38,320 nucleotides of DNA from assembly GCA_024280475.1 (NCBI GenBank), contig JAJRQA010000161.1, positions 1 to 38,320 on the forward strand, written 5' to 3'. The notes below the pieces were generated by a model, which saw only the letters and a list, made by a program, of their open reading frames with translations, was not told the origin of the DNA and searched no databases. Positions 27,562-35,512 of the stretch are shown here, piece by piece. A program made the translations under genes and the position numbers. The DNA is from Alphaproteobacteria bacterium (GTDB lineage: Bacteria; Pseudomonadota; Alphaproteobacteria; Rhizobiales; JAKIUO01). Numbering within the stretch: the first letter of the stretch is position 1; each line of letters begins with the position of its first letter.

Positions 27562-27921
27562 TCAGCAAACCGACCCAAAAGAGCCATCTGTTGATCCTTG
27601 GGGCGGGGTAAGTCCTGCAAGACGGCAACCTTGCACAACGGGTCCACCAGGAAGAATAGAGAACAAGAAGCGACTGCCACCCCTTTTGGCGAAATGTGCT
27701 TCAAGGGCGTCATGGCACATGCGCAGCGGCAAGCTCTGATCTTCCGAGTAAACGGCCTGAACGATGCGAATGACTTCCCAATGTTCGCTCATCAATTCCA
27801 AGCCTTCTTTTTTGGCAGTCATTTGCGCATCATGCATTGTCCATCCAACGGGTGCATTACAAAATCTTCTATCTGTTTCAGCACTGCCGGGGTGTAGAAT
27901 ATCATGCATTGTCGTTGGCAT
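27562..27921 (-). CDS. TusE/DsrC-family protein with altered C-terminal cysteines
   Basis: The 119-residue protein has the DsrC/TusE core: GWTMHDAQMTAKKEGLEL, SEHWEVIRIVQAVY and ILPGGPVVQGCRLAGL. DsrC/TusE proteins carry sulfur as persulfide on a C-terminal cysteine (tRNA 2-thiolation, sulfur oxidation or reduction). In the family the pattern is Cys-x10-Cys at the end. Here Cys99 is kept but the terminal position is Ser110, and a nine-residue extension ends in Cys119. I chose the ATG at 27921 because AGGAG lies 7 nt upstream; the frame extends to 28002 without a ribosome site. No tusBCD, dsr or hdr genes are nearby. The gene converges on the aminotransferase gene. Confidence 0.83.
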   Translation of the reverse strand: MPTTMHDILHPGSAETDRRFCNAPVGWTMHDAQMTAKKEGLELMSEHWEVIRIVQAVYSEDQSLPLRMCHDALEAHFAKRGGSRFLFSILPGGPVVQGCRLAGLTPPQGSTDGSFGSVC

Positions 27922-28045
27922 TTTTTTCTCCTGTGAATTTAGCTGCGACCTACCCTCTTGTACTATATGTGCCAAAGTGTCGCAGGCCAAGAGGCAATGC
28001 AAAAGAAACTTTAATTATCTCCAAGAACAAAACAACAAACACTGC

Positions 28046-28846
28046 CTATTGGTCGGGAATGAGCTTGCGGTAGAGATGCCAGGTGGCATGACCAAGAATG
28101 GGCAGGGCAAAGAACAGGCCCAGCAATAATGTCATGAACGACACGACAAAAGACATGCCAATGATAAACAACCAAAGCAACATGGCCTTGGGATTTTTCA
28201 CAACAGATTTAACGCTGGTAATCATCGCCGTCACAAAATCCACATCGCGATCATACAAAAGTGGAAACGACACAACGGTCAGTGAAAACACGGTAAGAGC
28301 AAAAAGGGCGCCAAAGAAATTACCAATCACAAAGAACAATGCCCCGGCTGGTGTGGTCAAGATGGCTTCGATCAGAGCAGGCAGCGTGATAGCATGAAGG
28401 CCAAAAAACATCAGATAGATGAAGACAGCAAAATCCACCCAGACAATCAATGAAAAAACGGTCACGACAGCCATCCAGGCAAGATCTTTGCCGCAACATA
28501 AACGCATGGCCGAAATGACATCTCCCCAGCCTAGATCTTCTCCACGTTCGCGGCGTCGTGAGACCTCATAAAAACCAGCTGCTAAAAAAGGAGCAACCAG
28601 GGCAAAACCGGCGAGAAGAGGATAAAATAAATAGGGTAGATCGAAAAAATTGAGTAGCGCATATAAAAACCAGCCACCAATTGCGTAAACCCCGCCAATC
28701 GCAAGTCCGTATTTAGGGTCATTGCGAAAATCTTGAATACCTTTGCCCAGACTATCAATCACGTCTGAATAGTCGACCTTATTAATATTGATGGCCGGTT
28801 TTTTCTTCTGTTGTGATCCTGCTAAATCGACATTTGTATCGCTCAT
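28046..28846 (-). CDS. DUF2189 family multi-pass membrane protein
   Basis: The 266-residue protein starts with a hydrophilic N-terminus of about 40 residues, then a DUF2189-type core. This has GIQDFRNDPKYGLAIGGVYA, helices at about 48-100, 120-150, 165-195 and 220-260, and the segment PFLAAGFYEVSRRRERGED, which I recall as typical for the family. The function of DUF2189 is unknown; members are usually annotated as integral membrane proteins. It is divergent from the phosphoesterase gene with about 70 bp between starts, which must hold both promoters. No nearby gene indicates a partner. Confidence 0.85.
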   Translation of the reverse strand: MSDTNVDLAGSQQKKKPAININKVDYSDVIDSLGKGIQDFRNDPKYGLAIGGVYAIGGWFLYALLNFFDLPYLFYPLLAGFALVAPFLAAGFYEVSRRRERGEDLGWGDVISAMRLCCGKDLAWMAVVTVFSLIVWVDFAVFIYLMFFGLHAITLPALIEAILTTPAGALFFVIGNFFGALFALTVFSLTVVSFPLLYDRDVDFVTAMITSVKSVVKNPKAMLLWLFIIGMSFVVSFMTLLLGLFFALPILGHATWHLYRKLIPDQ

Positions 28847-28916
28847 TAAATAATTCCTCCATGCTTTGTACTACAATAAAAATGATCTATTGACTAGACT
28901 GCCTTGTGGGGAAATG

Positions 28917-29726
28917 ATGACCAATAAACAAGGCTTTTACGGCCCTGTATCCGATCACCACGTACCAGATTTGGAGCCTTGGACAATGCCTCCTGGCGTT
29001 CTCGAAAATACTCGTATCTATGCCATTGGTGACATTCATGGATGTCATGAACTGCTCAAAACCCTGCTTGATCAGATAATCACGCACGATCTCACTCGCC
29101 CTCGCATCAAAACGAAAATACTAGTTTTTCTAGGTGATTATGTTGATCGGGGCGAAAATTCCAAAGCCGTCATCGATATATTACTAGACGCCTGCCCGCA
29201 AGGATATGACACGGTTTTTCTCAAGGGTAATCATGAAGAGATGCTGCTGAATGCGCTCAACGACCAAGCGGCAGCTGATTTCTGGTTGCGCAATGGCGGC
29301 CGTCAAACACTGGCCTCCTACGGCATTTCTATCGATACCGACCCCGCCGAACTTACCATAAAGCAACTGATGGAAGAATTTTTAGAACGATTGCCGCAAG
29401 AGCATCTTGCGTTCTTGACAAACCTGCAGTTGACCTTTGAAAGCGGGGACTATTTCTTTGCCCATGCCGGGATCCATCCAGACAAACCTTTGAACGACCA
29501 AGAAGAGCGGCACTTGCTGTGGATCAGAGATCGTTTTTTATTTTCGCAAGAAGATTTTGGCAAAGTCATCGTTCATGGTCATACGCCGGCACGAGATGTC
29601 GAAAGTGCCAACAACCGCATCGGCATTGATACCGCTGCGGTCTATGGAGGAAAGCTCACAGCCTTGATGTTGGAAGGCCGCGAGCAAATATTCCTCTATG
29701 CAAAAGCACCGCCCAAAAAGAAATAA
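28917..29726 (+). CDS. PPP-type metallophosphoesterase (Ser/Thr phosphatase / Ap4A hydrolase-like)
   Basis: The 269-residue protein has the calcineurin-like signature motifs in order: AIGDIHGC (about 37-43), FLGDYVDRGE (about 71-80), FLKGNHEEM (about 102), a HAGIHP segment and VHGHTPA near 215. These supply the two-metal site ligands. Family relatives are bacterial PPP protein phosphatases and symmetrical diadenosine tetraphosphatase (ApaH); sequence alone does not decide. The frame opens at a TTG (28866), but GGGGA at 28908-28912 sits before the tandem ATG codons at 28914 and 28917, so the start is one of these. There is no signal peptide. Confidence 0.88.
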   Translation: MTNKQGFYGPVSDHHVPDLEPWTMPPGVLENTRIYAIGDIHGCHELLKTLLDQIITHDLTRPRIKTKILVFLGDYVDRGENSKAVIDILLDACPQGYDTVFLKGNHEEMLLNALNDQAAADFWLRNGGRQTLASYGISIDTDPAELTIKQLMEEFLERLPQEHLAFLTNLQLTFESGDYFFAHAGIHPDKPLNDQEERHLLWIRDRFLFSQEDFGKVIVHGHTPARDVESANNRIGIDTAAVYGGKLTALMLEGREQIFLYAKAPPKKK

Positions 29727-29750
29727 GGTTTTCAGACGCACTCAAAAGGT

Positions 29751-30734
29751 TCAAGCATCAACCTGACCGCCCAATTTGGAAACATTTTTCAAACGGTCAG
29801 AAAGACTGCGTTTGGCGCGGCGCATATCGGCACTGGTCAGCTTGCCACCTAGCGTCGTCTTTGATGGAACAGGTGCGGCGTCTTCCATTTTGGGCACGTC
29901 AACAACCCGCAAAACTTCGGTTCCAAGCTGGCGAAGTTCCTGGCGCAGCAGTGGTACTTCTTGCGCTTCAAATGATTTAGCCTTGTCCAGTTCCGCACTA
30001 GTTTGCGCCATCGCTTTGCGTAGCTGGCTATTTTCCTGCTGCAAAGTCTGAACGACTTTGGCTCCCTTGCCCCCACGGGTCAGATCAAGCTCGGCGAGAT
30101 CCGCATCCGTAACGTTTTTGTTGGCGGGGATGATACCGCCTTCCCTGCTGCCTCGGCCAAAGGGAAACACGGCGTTCATATGCGGCCGGACATTGACGGC
30201 CTGGCGTAATTTATGGATCTCGGCTTCTCGCAACTTTATATCGCGATCAGCTTCTTCAAGCTGGTGCGTGGTCTTTTTGAGCGTTCCCTCCAATGTCACG
30301 ACCGAATCACTCAAGGCTATATTGGCACCAAGTTCGGTTTCCATACGTTCTTTCATGCGTGGTACATTGGCATTGAGGGTCTGTTCCATCACCGAAATCA
30401 GACTCTTTCGTTCAGAAAGTGCAGAGCGAAGTTCTCTGATCTGCCCGGTGAGGGACATGTTATCGGCACGCTGGCGACCAATATCAACCATCTGTTGGGC
30501 GGTTTTCTCCTTGGCCAGATCGAGACTGACCTCAAGGGCCCGCACTTCAATCGCATGCTTGGCACGCAACTGATCTTTTTCGGCATGAAAATCTGTCAAG
30601 GAAATGGGCAATGACGCTTTTAGCCGCTTGGTGGCAAGCCGTGCGGCCCGGCGCCACACCACAGGGGCCAGCAACAAGGAAACAAGGGTCGCCAGTAAAA
30701 ACCCAAGGGCGAGTAGCATAATGGACTGAACCAT
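29751..30734 (-). CDS. Membrane-anchored coiled-coil protein, conserved hypothetical
   Basis: The 327-residue protein has one N-terminal helix (MVQSIMLLALGFLLATLVSLLLAP region) ending in a basic stop-transfer RRAARLATKR. A long, largely helical coiled-coil follows (about 55-190), and then a less ordered C-terminal half with a second heptad-rich stretch (about 230-275). I recall similar conserved hypothetical proteins in Rhizobiales but no function. The topology suggests an inner-membrane anchor with a cytoplasmic coiled coil. I chose the ATG at 30734 because the helix starts there; the frame extends to 30797 with non-conserved sequence. It converges with the phosphoesterase gene. Confidence 0.7.
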   Translation of the reverse strand: MVQSIMLLALGFLLATLVSLLLAPVVWRRAARLATKRLKASLPISLTDFHAEKDQLRAKHAIEVRALEVSLDLAKEKTAQQMVDIGRQRADNMSLTGQIRELRSALSERKSLISVMEQTLNANVPRMKERMETELGANIALSDSVVTLEGTLKKTTHQLEEADRDIKLREAEIHKLRQAVNVRPHMNAVFPFGRGSREGGIIPANKNVTDADLAELDLTRGGKGAKVVQTLQQENSQLRKAMAQTSAELDKAKSFEAQEVPLLRQELRQLGTEVLRVVDVPKMEDAAPVPSKTTLGGKLTSADMRRAKRSLSDRLKNVSKLGGQVDA

Positions 30735-30892
30735 GGTCTTCAAAGGCTCCCGATATCTCTTAAGGCAATGCCAGCTTCTTTCTGGCCAACGCTGCACAGC
30801 GTCAAATTATGATTCTAGAGTGATTCTATTCAACCTTGATAATTTATACAAGAAAACTGCGCAACTCATCAAGATACACCTGATAAAAAGCC

Positions 30893-31942
30893 CTAGAACG
30901 GATTCCAGGTTGGACGCCGGGTATATTTGAGATACCCTACATTGGCCCCAAGACGCACCCCGACCCCACTACGAATGAGTGCCAGAACAATGCGCCCGCG
31001 CTTCTGGAATGTCACACCAATCCCGCCAACCAGATAAGCGGAACCATCAACCCCAGCAAATCGTTTATAGAGCTTGTTAAGGTCACTCAGGTGATAGACG
31101 AGGACCATGGTCTTGGCGCCTTCTGCGCCAATATCATATCCAATCGAGGGACCCTGCCAATAAATGCGGCGTTGTTCGCCGCGCTTGGTATACACTGTTC
31201 CCTCGCCATAGCGCGCCCCAATGACCCAGGCCCCACTGCCCTCTTCTCCAAGAATATAAGCGTTAGGGCGGCCCGACCTTTTAAAGACGTGTTGCACGGC
31301 CTTGGCCAGCCCTTTGGTCACCTTGCCAAAGAACCGGTGACCGGCGTCAAGAATTTCATCATCCGAATAGGTATCATCGAAAGAAGGAGCTCTAGCGCGG
31401 CGTTGATTATTGGGGCTGTATTTGCCGCCCGCACCAGCGGGAGGCGCATAGGCCTGTCCAGGACCGGCATTCGCTGGCGGCTGATAACCCTGCTGCGGAT
31501 AGTTCCGGCGCTGATCGCCTTGGCGCGGATAGTCAGGTTGGCGGCCATCATACCGGCCTCGCCCCTGATAGCGCCCATTCCTGTCATAACCGGTTTGGCC
31601 CTGTGGGGGCTGTGTTTGCTGGTTCTGATAGCCCCGGTTTGCACGATTATTATTGCGCAAGGCGTCATATCCGCTGTCATAACCGCCTTGGGCATTCCCC
31701 TGACTACTACCTTGCTGATAACGATCATATTGCGACGTCGATCCGTGTTGCGCCGGATCATAGGCCTCGCCCGGATCCGCATAAGTACGGCCATTGCCGC
31801 TACTATTTTGCCCTTGCGAGTTCGCCCCGTTTTGCCAGGGCAAATTCTGCTGCGCATGCGCGATCAGGGACCCTCCAAAAGCCAGCAGCGGCAACAAGCT
31901 CGCAATCTTCATCAGACGCGCCACAAATGATCCAATTTTCAT
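30893..31942 (-). CDS. EipA-like DUF1134 envelope protein with long low-complexity region
   Basis: EipA is a periplasmic DUF1134 protein needed for envelope integrity in Brucella. This 349-residue homologue has a signal peptide (cleavage after IAHA, about residue 32), a region of about 140 residues rich in Gln, Asn, Tyr, Gly and Arg (about 33-175), and a DUF1134 domain in the last 165 residues (FDDTYSDDEILDAGHRFFG, GPSIGYDIGAEGAK, GIGVTFQKRGR). The domain is complete; the low-complexity stretch is much longer than in the approximately 200-residue Brucella protein. I chose the ATG at 31942 (GGGAA about 8 nt upstream) over the GTG at 31969; a further ATG at 31912 also leads directly into the signal peptide. 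Confidence 0.88.
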   Translation of the reverse strand: MKIGSFVARLMKIASLLPLLAFGGSLIAHAQQNLPWQNGANSQGQNSSGNGRTYADPGEAYDPAQHGSTSQYDRYQQGSSQGNAQGGYDSGYDALRNNNRANRGYQNQQTQPPQGQTGYDRNGRYQGRGRYDGRQPDYPRQGDQRRNYPQQGYQPPANAGPGQAYAPPAGAGGKYSPNNQRRARAPSFDDTYSDDEILDAGHRFFGKVTKGLAKAVQHVFKRSGRPNAYILGEEGSGAWVIGARYGEGTVYTKRGEQRRIYWQGPSIGYDIGAEGAKTMVLVYHLSDLNKLYKRFAGVDGSAYLVGGIGVTFQKRGRIVLALIRSGVGVRLGANVGYLKYTRRPTWNPF

Positions 31943-32109
31943 ACTGGAATTCCCAATTTGGTCAATCACTGCAATTAAGGATTTAATCTACGGACAAGAA
32001 CCACCAAATCCCTCGTTTATAACGTTTTTTTTCTGGAAGGAAAGATAGCTGTGATTTGTGGCCGCAATGCGTATTTCACAGGACAAAGACGGGAAAGCGA
32101 GGAAAGCGC

Positions 32110-32142
32110 AAAAAAAAGACCGGGGTTTAACACCCGGTCTTT
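32110..32142 (-). terminator. Intrinsic terminator of the candidate small RNA
   Basis: A 10-bp stem (32115-32124 with 32133-32142, AAAGACCGGG/CCCGGTCTTT) with an 8-nt loop is followed on the minus strand by eight T residues. The plus strand lacks a matching T-run, so termination is minus-strand only. It lies upstream of the eipA-like gene, which therefore is not read from the same transcript. Confidence 0.85.
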
Positions 32143-32256
32143 GAAGTTTATCGCACCACAGAGGAAGGGTGCATTTCGATCATGAACCAATGTGGCGGTC
32201 CATATGGAAGGCCCTGAAGGGAGGGAACGGGCCTTGCCAACTGCCTCAAGCAGCAT
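32110..32256 (-). ncRNA. Candidate small RNA with pyrimidine-rich hairpin loops
   Basis: On the minus strand a promoter-like element leads into about 147 nt with four hairpins and an intrinsic terminator. Stems are 32241-32244/32250-32253, 32208-32214/32229-32235, 32182-32188/32197-32203, 32153-32157/32168-32172 and the terminator 32115-32124/32133-32142. The second loop (minus strand) reads GTTCCCTCCCTTCA and the fourth CTTCCTCTGT, both complementary to Shine-Dalgarno sequences. This recalls alphaproteobacterial sRNAs with anti-SD loops (the 'cuckoo' and alpha-r14 types). No credible coding sequence covers it. Exact ends are estimated. Confidence 0.6.
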
Positions 32257-32262
32257 GATTAT

Positions 32263-32291
32263 AAGATAGGCTTTGCACATGAGACGAGCAA
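32263..32291 (-). promoter_or_regulatory. Promoter of the candidate small RNA
   Basis: On the minus strand TTGCTC (32286-32291), a 17-bp spacer and TATCTT (32263-32268) form a fair sigma-70 promoter. A perfect TATAAT also overlaps at 32258-32263 but has no -35 at proper distance. The start of transcription would be near 32255. Confidence 0.5.
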
Positions 32292-32481
32292 GGGGGACTA
32301 CCGCATGTCAGCCATGCACTGGGCGCATAGCTTAATCTCTTGAAATTTTGCGACACACAACCATATAGGCTGGCGCCAGAGTTTTGCGGACGATTTCACT
32401 ATAAATAGCCAAAAACGAGTATTTCACTCCCCTTACCCCCTCCAACTCACAAGAGCAGCCACCACTTTTCAATGAATAGTG

Positions 32482-32516
32482 GGCGACAAGCAACAGTTTC
32501 TATTGCTACAATAGAA
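32482..32516 (+). promoter_or_regulatory. Promoter with a perfect 21-bp inverted repeat over the -10
   Basis: TTTCTATTG (32496-32504), CTA, CAATAGAAA (32508-32516) is a perfect 9-bp inverted repeat. A -10-like TACAAT (32506-32511) lies inside it, with GCGACA about 18 bp upstream. This is a good candidate operator for the gene starting at 32545; alternatively it forms a short 5' leader hairpin. A second palindrome, CTGGCGCCAG, is at 32370-32379. Confidence 0.45.
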
Positions 32517-32544
32517 AAAAACAAATGTCCGGGGGGAGTTGAGT

Positions 32545-34470
32545 ATGGCGGATCTGAATGGTTCTTCTTTAAATCGTTGGGGTCGACTGGCTGATTATAT
32601 GTTCGGTCGTAATATGTTGATCGGCATCGCCTCAATGATGCTGTTGATCATTTCAGGTTATGCGACATGGAGCGGCATGAGCGATTTTATCATCGGTGCC
32701 TCAAGCTCAACCGCCACGCAAAGCCGCGACATTCCTGGCGGCCTGTCGGTTTCCAATCATTTTCTGGTCATTTCTATTGTGGTCGCCCTGACTTTTTTGA
32801 TGTGGCTGGCCTTGCGCGAAACCTTTGGCGCTCATCGCCGCTGGTCCGAGCGCGTTGTTACCTTGCCGCTCTATCTGTTCCTGGCTCTGTGGTCGATTGG
32901 TTTTGGCTATGGCTTCTGGTGGAGCCTGATCGCCGGCGAAGAGGCCACCAGGACGAGCTTAGCTGGATTACAAGAAGATGCCCGTGACGCCGGCGGCACC
33001 ATTGCCGCTCGTCTCGATGCCGTACGTATTCAGCTCGACAATGTGGTCAGCTGGTCAGAAACACAAATGGCGCGCGAAGAAGCGAGCGGCGGCAGTTGCG
33101 GCGTTACCTCTGGCGCCGGTCGCGGCCCGCTCTACAATGCCCGTCAAAGTGTCCGCGATAGTGTCGCTTCCCTGCGCGACAATATCACCAAATCATGGGT
33201 TGGACCGGTTCAAAAAGAACTGGAACTATTGCGCCGCAGCGCCGCTCGACTTGAGGGGGGCACGTTCGCTGAACGCCAGCGGCGCTTTGAAAGTCAAGCA
33301 ACCGACATTCGAACCAGATCGCGCAGTATCGCGGCGCGCAGTAATGAGCTGGGCCGTTCGACGGCCAGCGAAATGCGTGCCTTGTCCCAAGCTGTTTCAA
33401 CAGCGCCTGGAGAAGCCAGTTTTTCCTGCTATGACCCAACCCTTGCTCAGCGACTACGTAATGCCGCCGATCAGGCAGAACGTCCCGCCGTGCTCAACTT
33501 GCGTGAAGCCGCTTTTAACGAGGGCCCGGCAGGGGTCGCCAATGCCGTCAAAAACCTTTGGGCCAATATCGGCCAATTCATCACCAGTTTTGGTGGTCTG
33601 CTTAGCTCTGACAAAGACGATTTAGGCGGAAACCCTCTCACAGGGCGCGACCTCATCGCTTTACTGGCAACTCTTGGCATTGACCTTGGACTGTTTGCCT
33701 TGATGGTGCTCAATCCCCCGGCTTTGGCTCCCCAACGCTTTGATGCCCTGTCGGATGCGCATGCCCGTCTGCATCTGCCAACTGAAACCGTTGTGCGGCA
33801 TATCTCAAGCGCCGTCCAAACCGTCATTGACCGCGCTCATAGCGCCAGTTTTGAATGGGTGCGCATGCATTTCATCCACCATAATCATGCCTCCTATTTC
33901 ATTATTCCCAACCTTTACAGCGCCGGAGTCGGAGACGACGACGACACTAAAACCGACATGCGTGAGGAGCGACAAAAAGCTATTGCTATGAACCAGCTCG
34001 CCGGTGTGTTGAGCGATCTGGACCTTGTGCGTTGGCCGACGCCGGAAGAGTTTGACCGGCTGAAAGCAGAAGAAGGCTTAGCGAGCATGACAGATTTAAC
34101 GGAAATTCGACAAGCGCATCAAAAAAAGTATGGCATCAACAAAAAGAGGCAGATCGACTATGAGGATCGCAAGGTCATACGCAATCACGCTCTGTTATCA
34201 AAAGCTGAACGCATGCTTGAGTCTGCTGGCTGGAGCAAATGGGCTCGCAACGACATGGAAATCCACAAGCTTATCGACACCGATGGCCTGACGCCCTTGC
34301 TGCTAGTATTGAATAATGAGGCCTATGACGAAGATACGCCTCTTGGCAAAGAGCCAATGATCGAGGTGATCGATCCGCAGACCTTGACGCAGGAACAGCT
34401 AAACCCGCCAAAAACGATTTCCGCGACAATCATTGAAAATCAATCAGCAAAACCAACCGACAAAACCTAA
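32545..34470 (+). CDS. Large uncharacterised membrane protein with periplasmic coiled-coil domain
   Basis: The 641-residue protein has three N-terminal helices (about 24-43, 73-90, 104-127), a long mostly helical soluble segment (about 130-365), a fourth helix (about 369-390) and a cytoplasmic-type C-terminal domain of about 250 residues. The soluble segment carries two isolated Cys residues (about 185 in GGSCGVTSG and 295 in FSCYDPTL), which could form a disulfide if it is periplasmic. The C-terminal part has charged helical stretches but no motif I know. I recall similar conserved alphaproteobacterial proteins without function. The ATG at 32545 has GGGGGGAG about 7 nt upstream. The 3' end overlaps the LysR gene by 4 bp. 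Confidence 0.75.
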   Translation: MADLNGSSLNRWGRLADYMFGRNMLIGIASMMLLIISGYATWSGMSDFIIGASSSTATQSRDIPGGLSVSNHFLVISIVVALTFLMWLALRETFGAHRRWSERVVTLPLYLFLALWSIGFGYGFWWSLIAGEEATRTSLAGLQEDARDAGGTIAARLDAVRIQLDNVVSWSETQMAREEASGGSCGVTSGAGRGPLYNARQSVRDSVASLRDNITKSWVGPVQKELELLRRSAARLEGGTFAERQRRFESQATDIRTRSRSIAARSNELGRSTASEMRALSQAVSTAPGEASFSCYDPTLAQRLRNAADQAERPAVLNLREAAFNEGPAGVANAVKNLWANIGQFITSFGGLLSSDKDDLGGNPLTGRDLIALLATLGIDLGLFALMVLNPPALAPQRFDALSDAHARLHLPTETVVRHISSAVQTVIDRAHSASFEWVRMHFIHHNHASYFIIPNLYSAGVGDDDDTKTDMREERQKAIAMNQLAGVLSDLDLVRWPTPEEFDRLKAEEGLASMTDLTEIRQAHQKKYGINKKRQIDYEDRKVIRNHALLSKAERMLESAGWSKWARNDMEIHKLIDTDGLTPLLLVLNNEAYDEDTPLGKEPMIEVIDPQTLTQEQLNPPKTISATIIENQSAKPTDKT

Positions 34471-35354
34471 AAACGCCACTGCCGAGCTTTATTAAACAAA
34501 AAATCACGAAAAACCATGACGCGTTTGGAGTTTCGCAGGTCTTCAGGATAGACAAAATAGCTCACCATATCAGGTACGTCGACTTTTTCGAGCACCGGCA
34601 CGATCAAATCATCATGGCTAACCATATAATCGGGCAGCACGGCAATACCAACACCAGAGCGGACCGCCAAGCGCAAGGCTTGCAGATTATTGATACCAAT
34701 ATTGGCTTTGCGCATCCCCTTGCCCTCCATGCCCGCTCCCATCAACCAGTTCAACTGACGGATCGGCGTTGGTGCGCCCGAATAGGCAATAATGCGATGA
34801 TTGTCGAGATCGGCAATGGTTTTGGGTGTGCCAAATTTCTGCAGGTAAGACACGGAGCAATATATATGAAAATGCACCGTGAACAAGCGCTTGCGAATAA
34901 GATCGCCTTGCGTTGGCTCACGCAGCCACAAGGCTACGTCGGCCTCGCGACCACTTAAATCCAGCTCATCATCATTAAGCAGTAATTGCAGATTGATGTC
35001 AGGATAGAGTTCCACAAAATCGCCAAGCCTTGGCGTCAGCCAAGCGGACCCAAGGCCCACCGTAGTTGTCACTCGCAGATCACCAAAAGGCTTTTCGGTT
35101 GAATCAATCAAACGAGTTCGGGCTGTGGCAAGGCGCGCATACATATCTTGAGCGGCGCGATGCAAATCATCTCCCTGCTCGGTAAGCGCAAGGCCGCGCG
35201 CATGACGGCGAAACAAAATAACACCAAGCTCTTCTTCAAGCGCTGCGATCTGGCGCGAAACGGCGGGCTGGCTCATCTCAAGTTCATCGCCGGCCTTGGT
35301 AAAACTTCCCGCTTCCGCGACCACCCTGAAAATTCGTAGGCGATCCCAATCCAT
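34467..35354 (-). CDS. LysR-family transcriptional regulator
   Basis: The 295-residue regulator has the LysR winged helix-turn-helix at residues 1-60 (MDWDRLRIFRVVAEAGSFT, AVSRQIAALEEELGVILF) and a type 2 periplasmic-binding-like effector domain from about 90 to the end. I recall near-identical N-termini in LysR proteins of Rhizobiales, often next to trxB, but no trxB is seen here. The target and the ligand are unknown. The gene is transcribed away from the gcrA terminator and converges on the large membrane-protein gene with a 4-bp overlap. LysR genes are often divergent from their targets, but here the neighbour upstream is gcrA on the same strand, so no target is suggested. Confidence 0.92.
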   Translation of the reverse strand: MDWDRLRIFRVVAEAGSFTKAGDELEMSQPAVSRQIAALEEELGVILFRRHARGLALTEQGDDLHRAAQDMYARLATARTRLIDSTEKPFGDLRVTTTVGLGSAWLTPRLGDFVELYPDINLQLLLNDDELDLSGREADVALWLREPTQGDLIRKRLFTVHFHIYCSVSYLQKFGTPKTIADLDNHRIIAYSGAPTPIRQLNWLMGAGMEGKGMRKANIGINNLQALRLAVRSGVGIAVLPDYMVSHDDLIVPVLEKVDVPDMVSYFVYPEDLRNSKRVMVFRDFLFNKARQWRF

Positions 35355-35400
35355 TCTGGTCCCTCATATAAGTGGCGTAAAATTATACGTTATAACTATC

Positions 35401-35442
35401 AATAAAAAAGGCCGGAAGCGAACTTTGTTCACTTCCGGCCTT
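35401..35442 (-). terminator. Intrinsic terminator downstream of gcrA
   Basis: A 16-bp stem with one mismatch (35408-35423 with 35427-35442, AAGGCCGGAAG paired with CTTCCGGCCTT) and a 3-nt loop is followed on the minus strand by a T-rich run (35404-35409). It separates gcrA from the LysR gene. Confidence 0.9.
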
Positions 35443-35512
35443 GCCCCCACCCAAAACAGGCTTTGCCCGCAATATCTCTTCACACAGCTCTAGCCGCATG
35501 AACCGCCAGTTT

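Noticed and set aside
32017..32280. An 87-codon minus-strand frame over the candidate small RNA
   Set aside because: It reads straight through a strong intrinsic terminator with a T8 run and starts next to the promoter -10; it has no family features.
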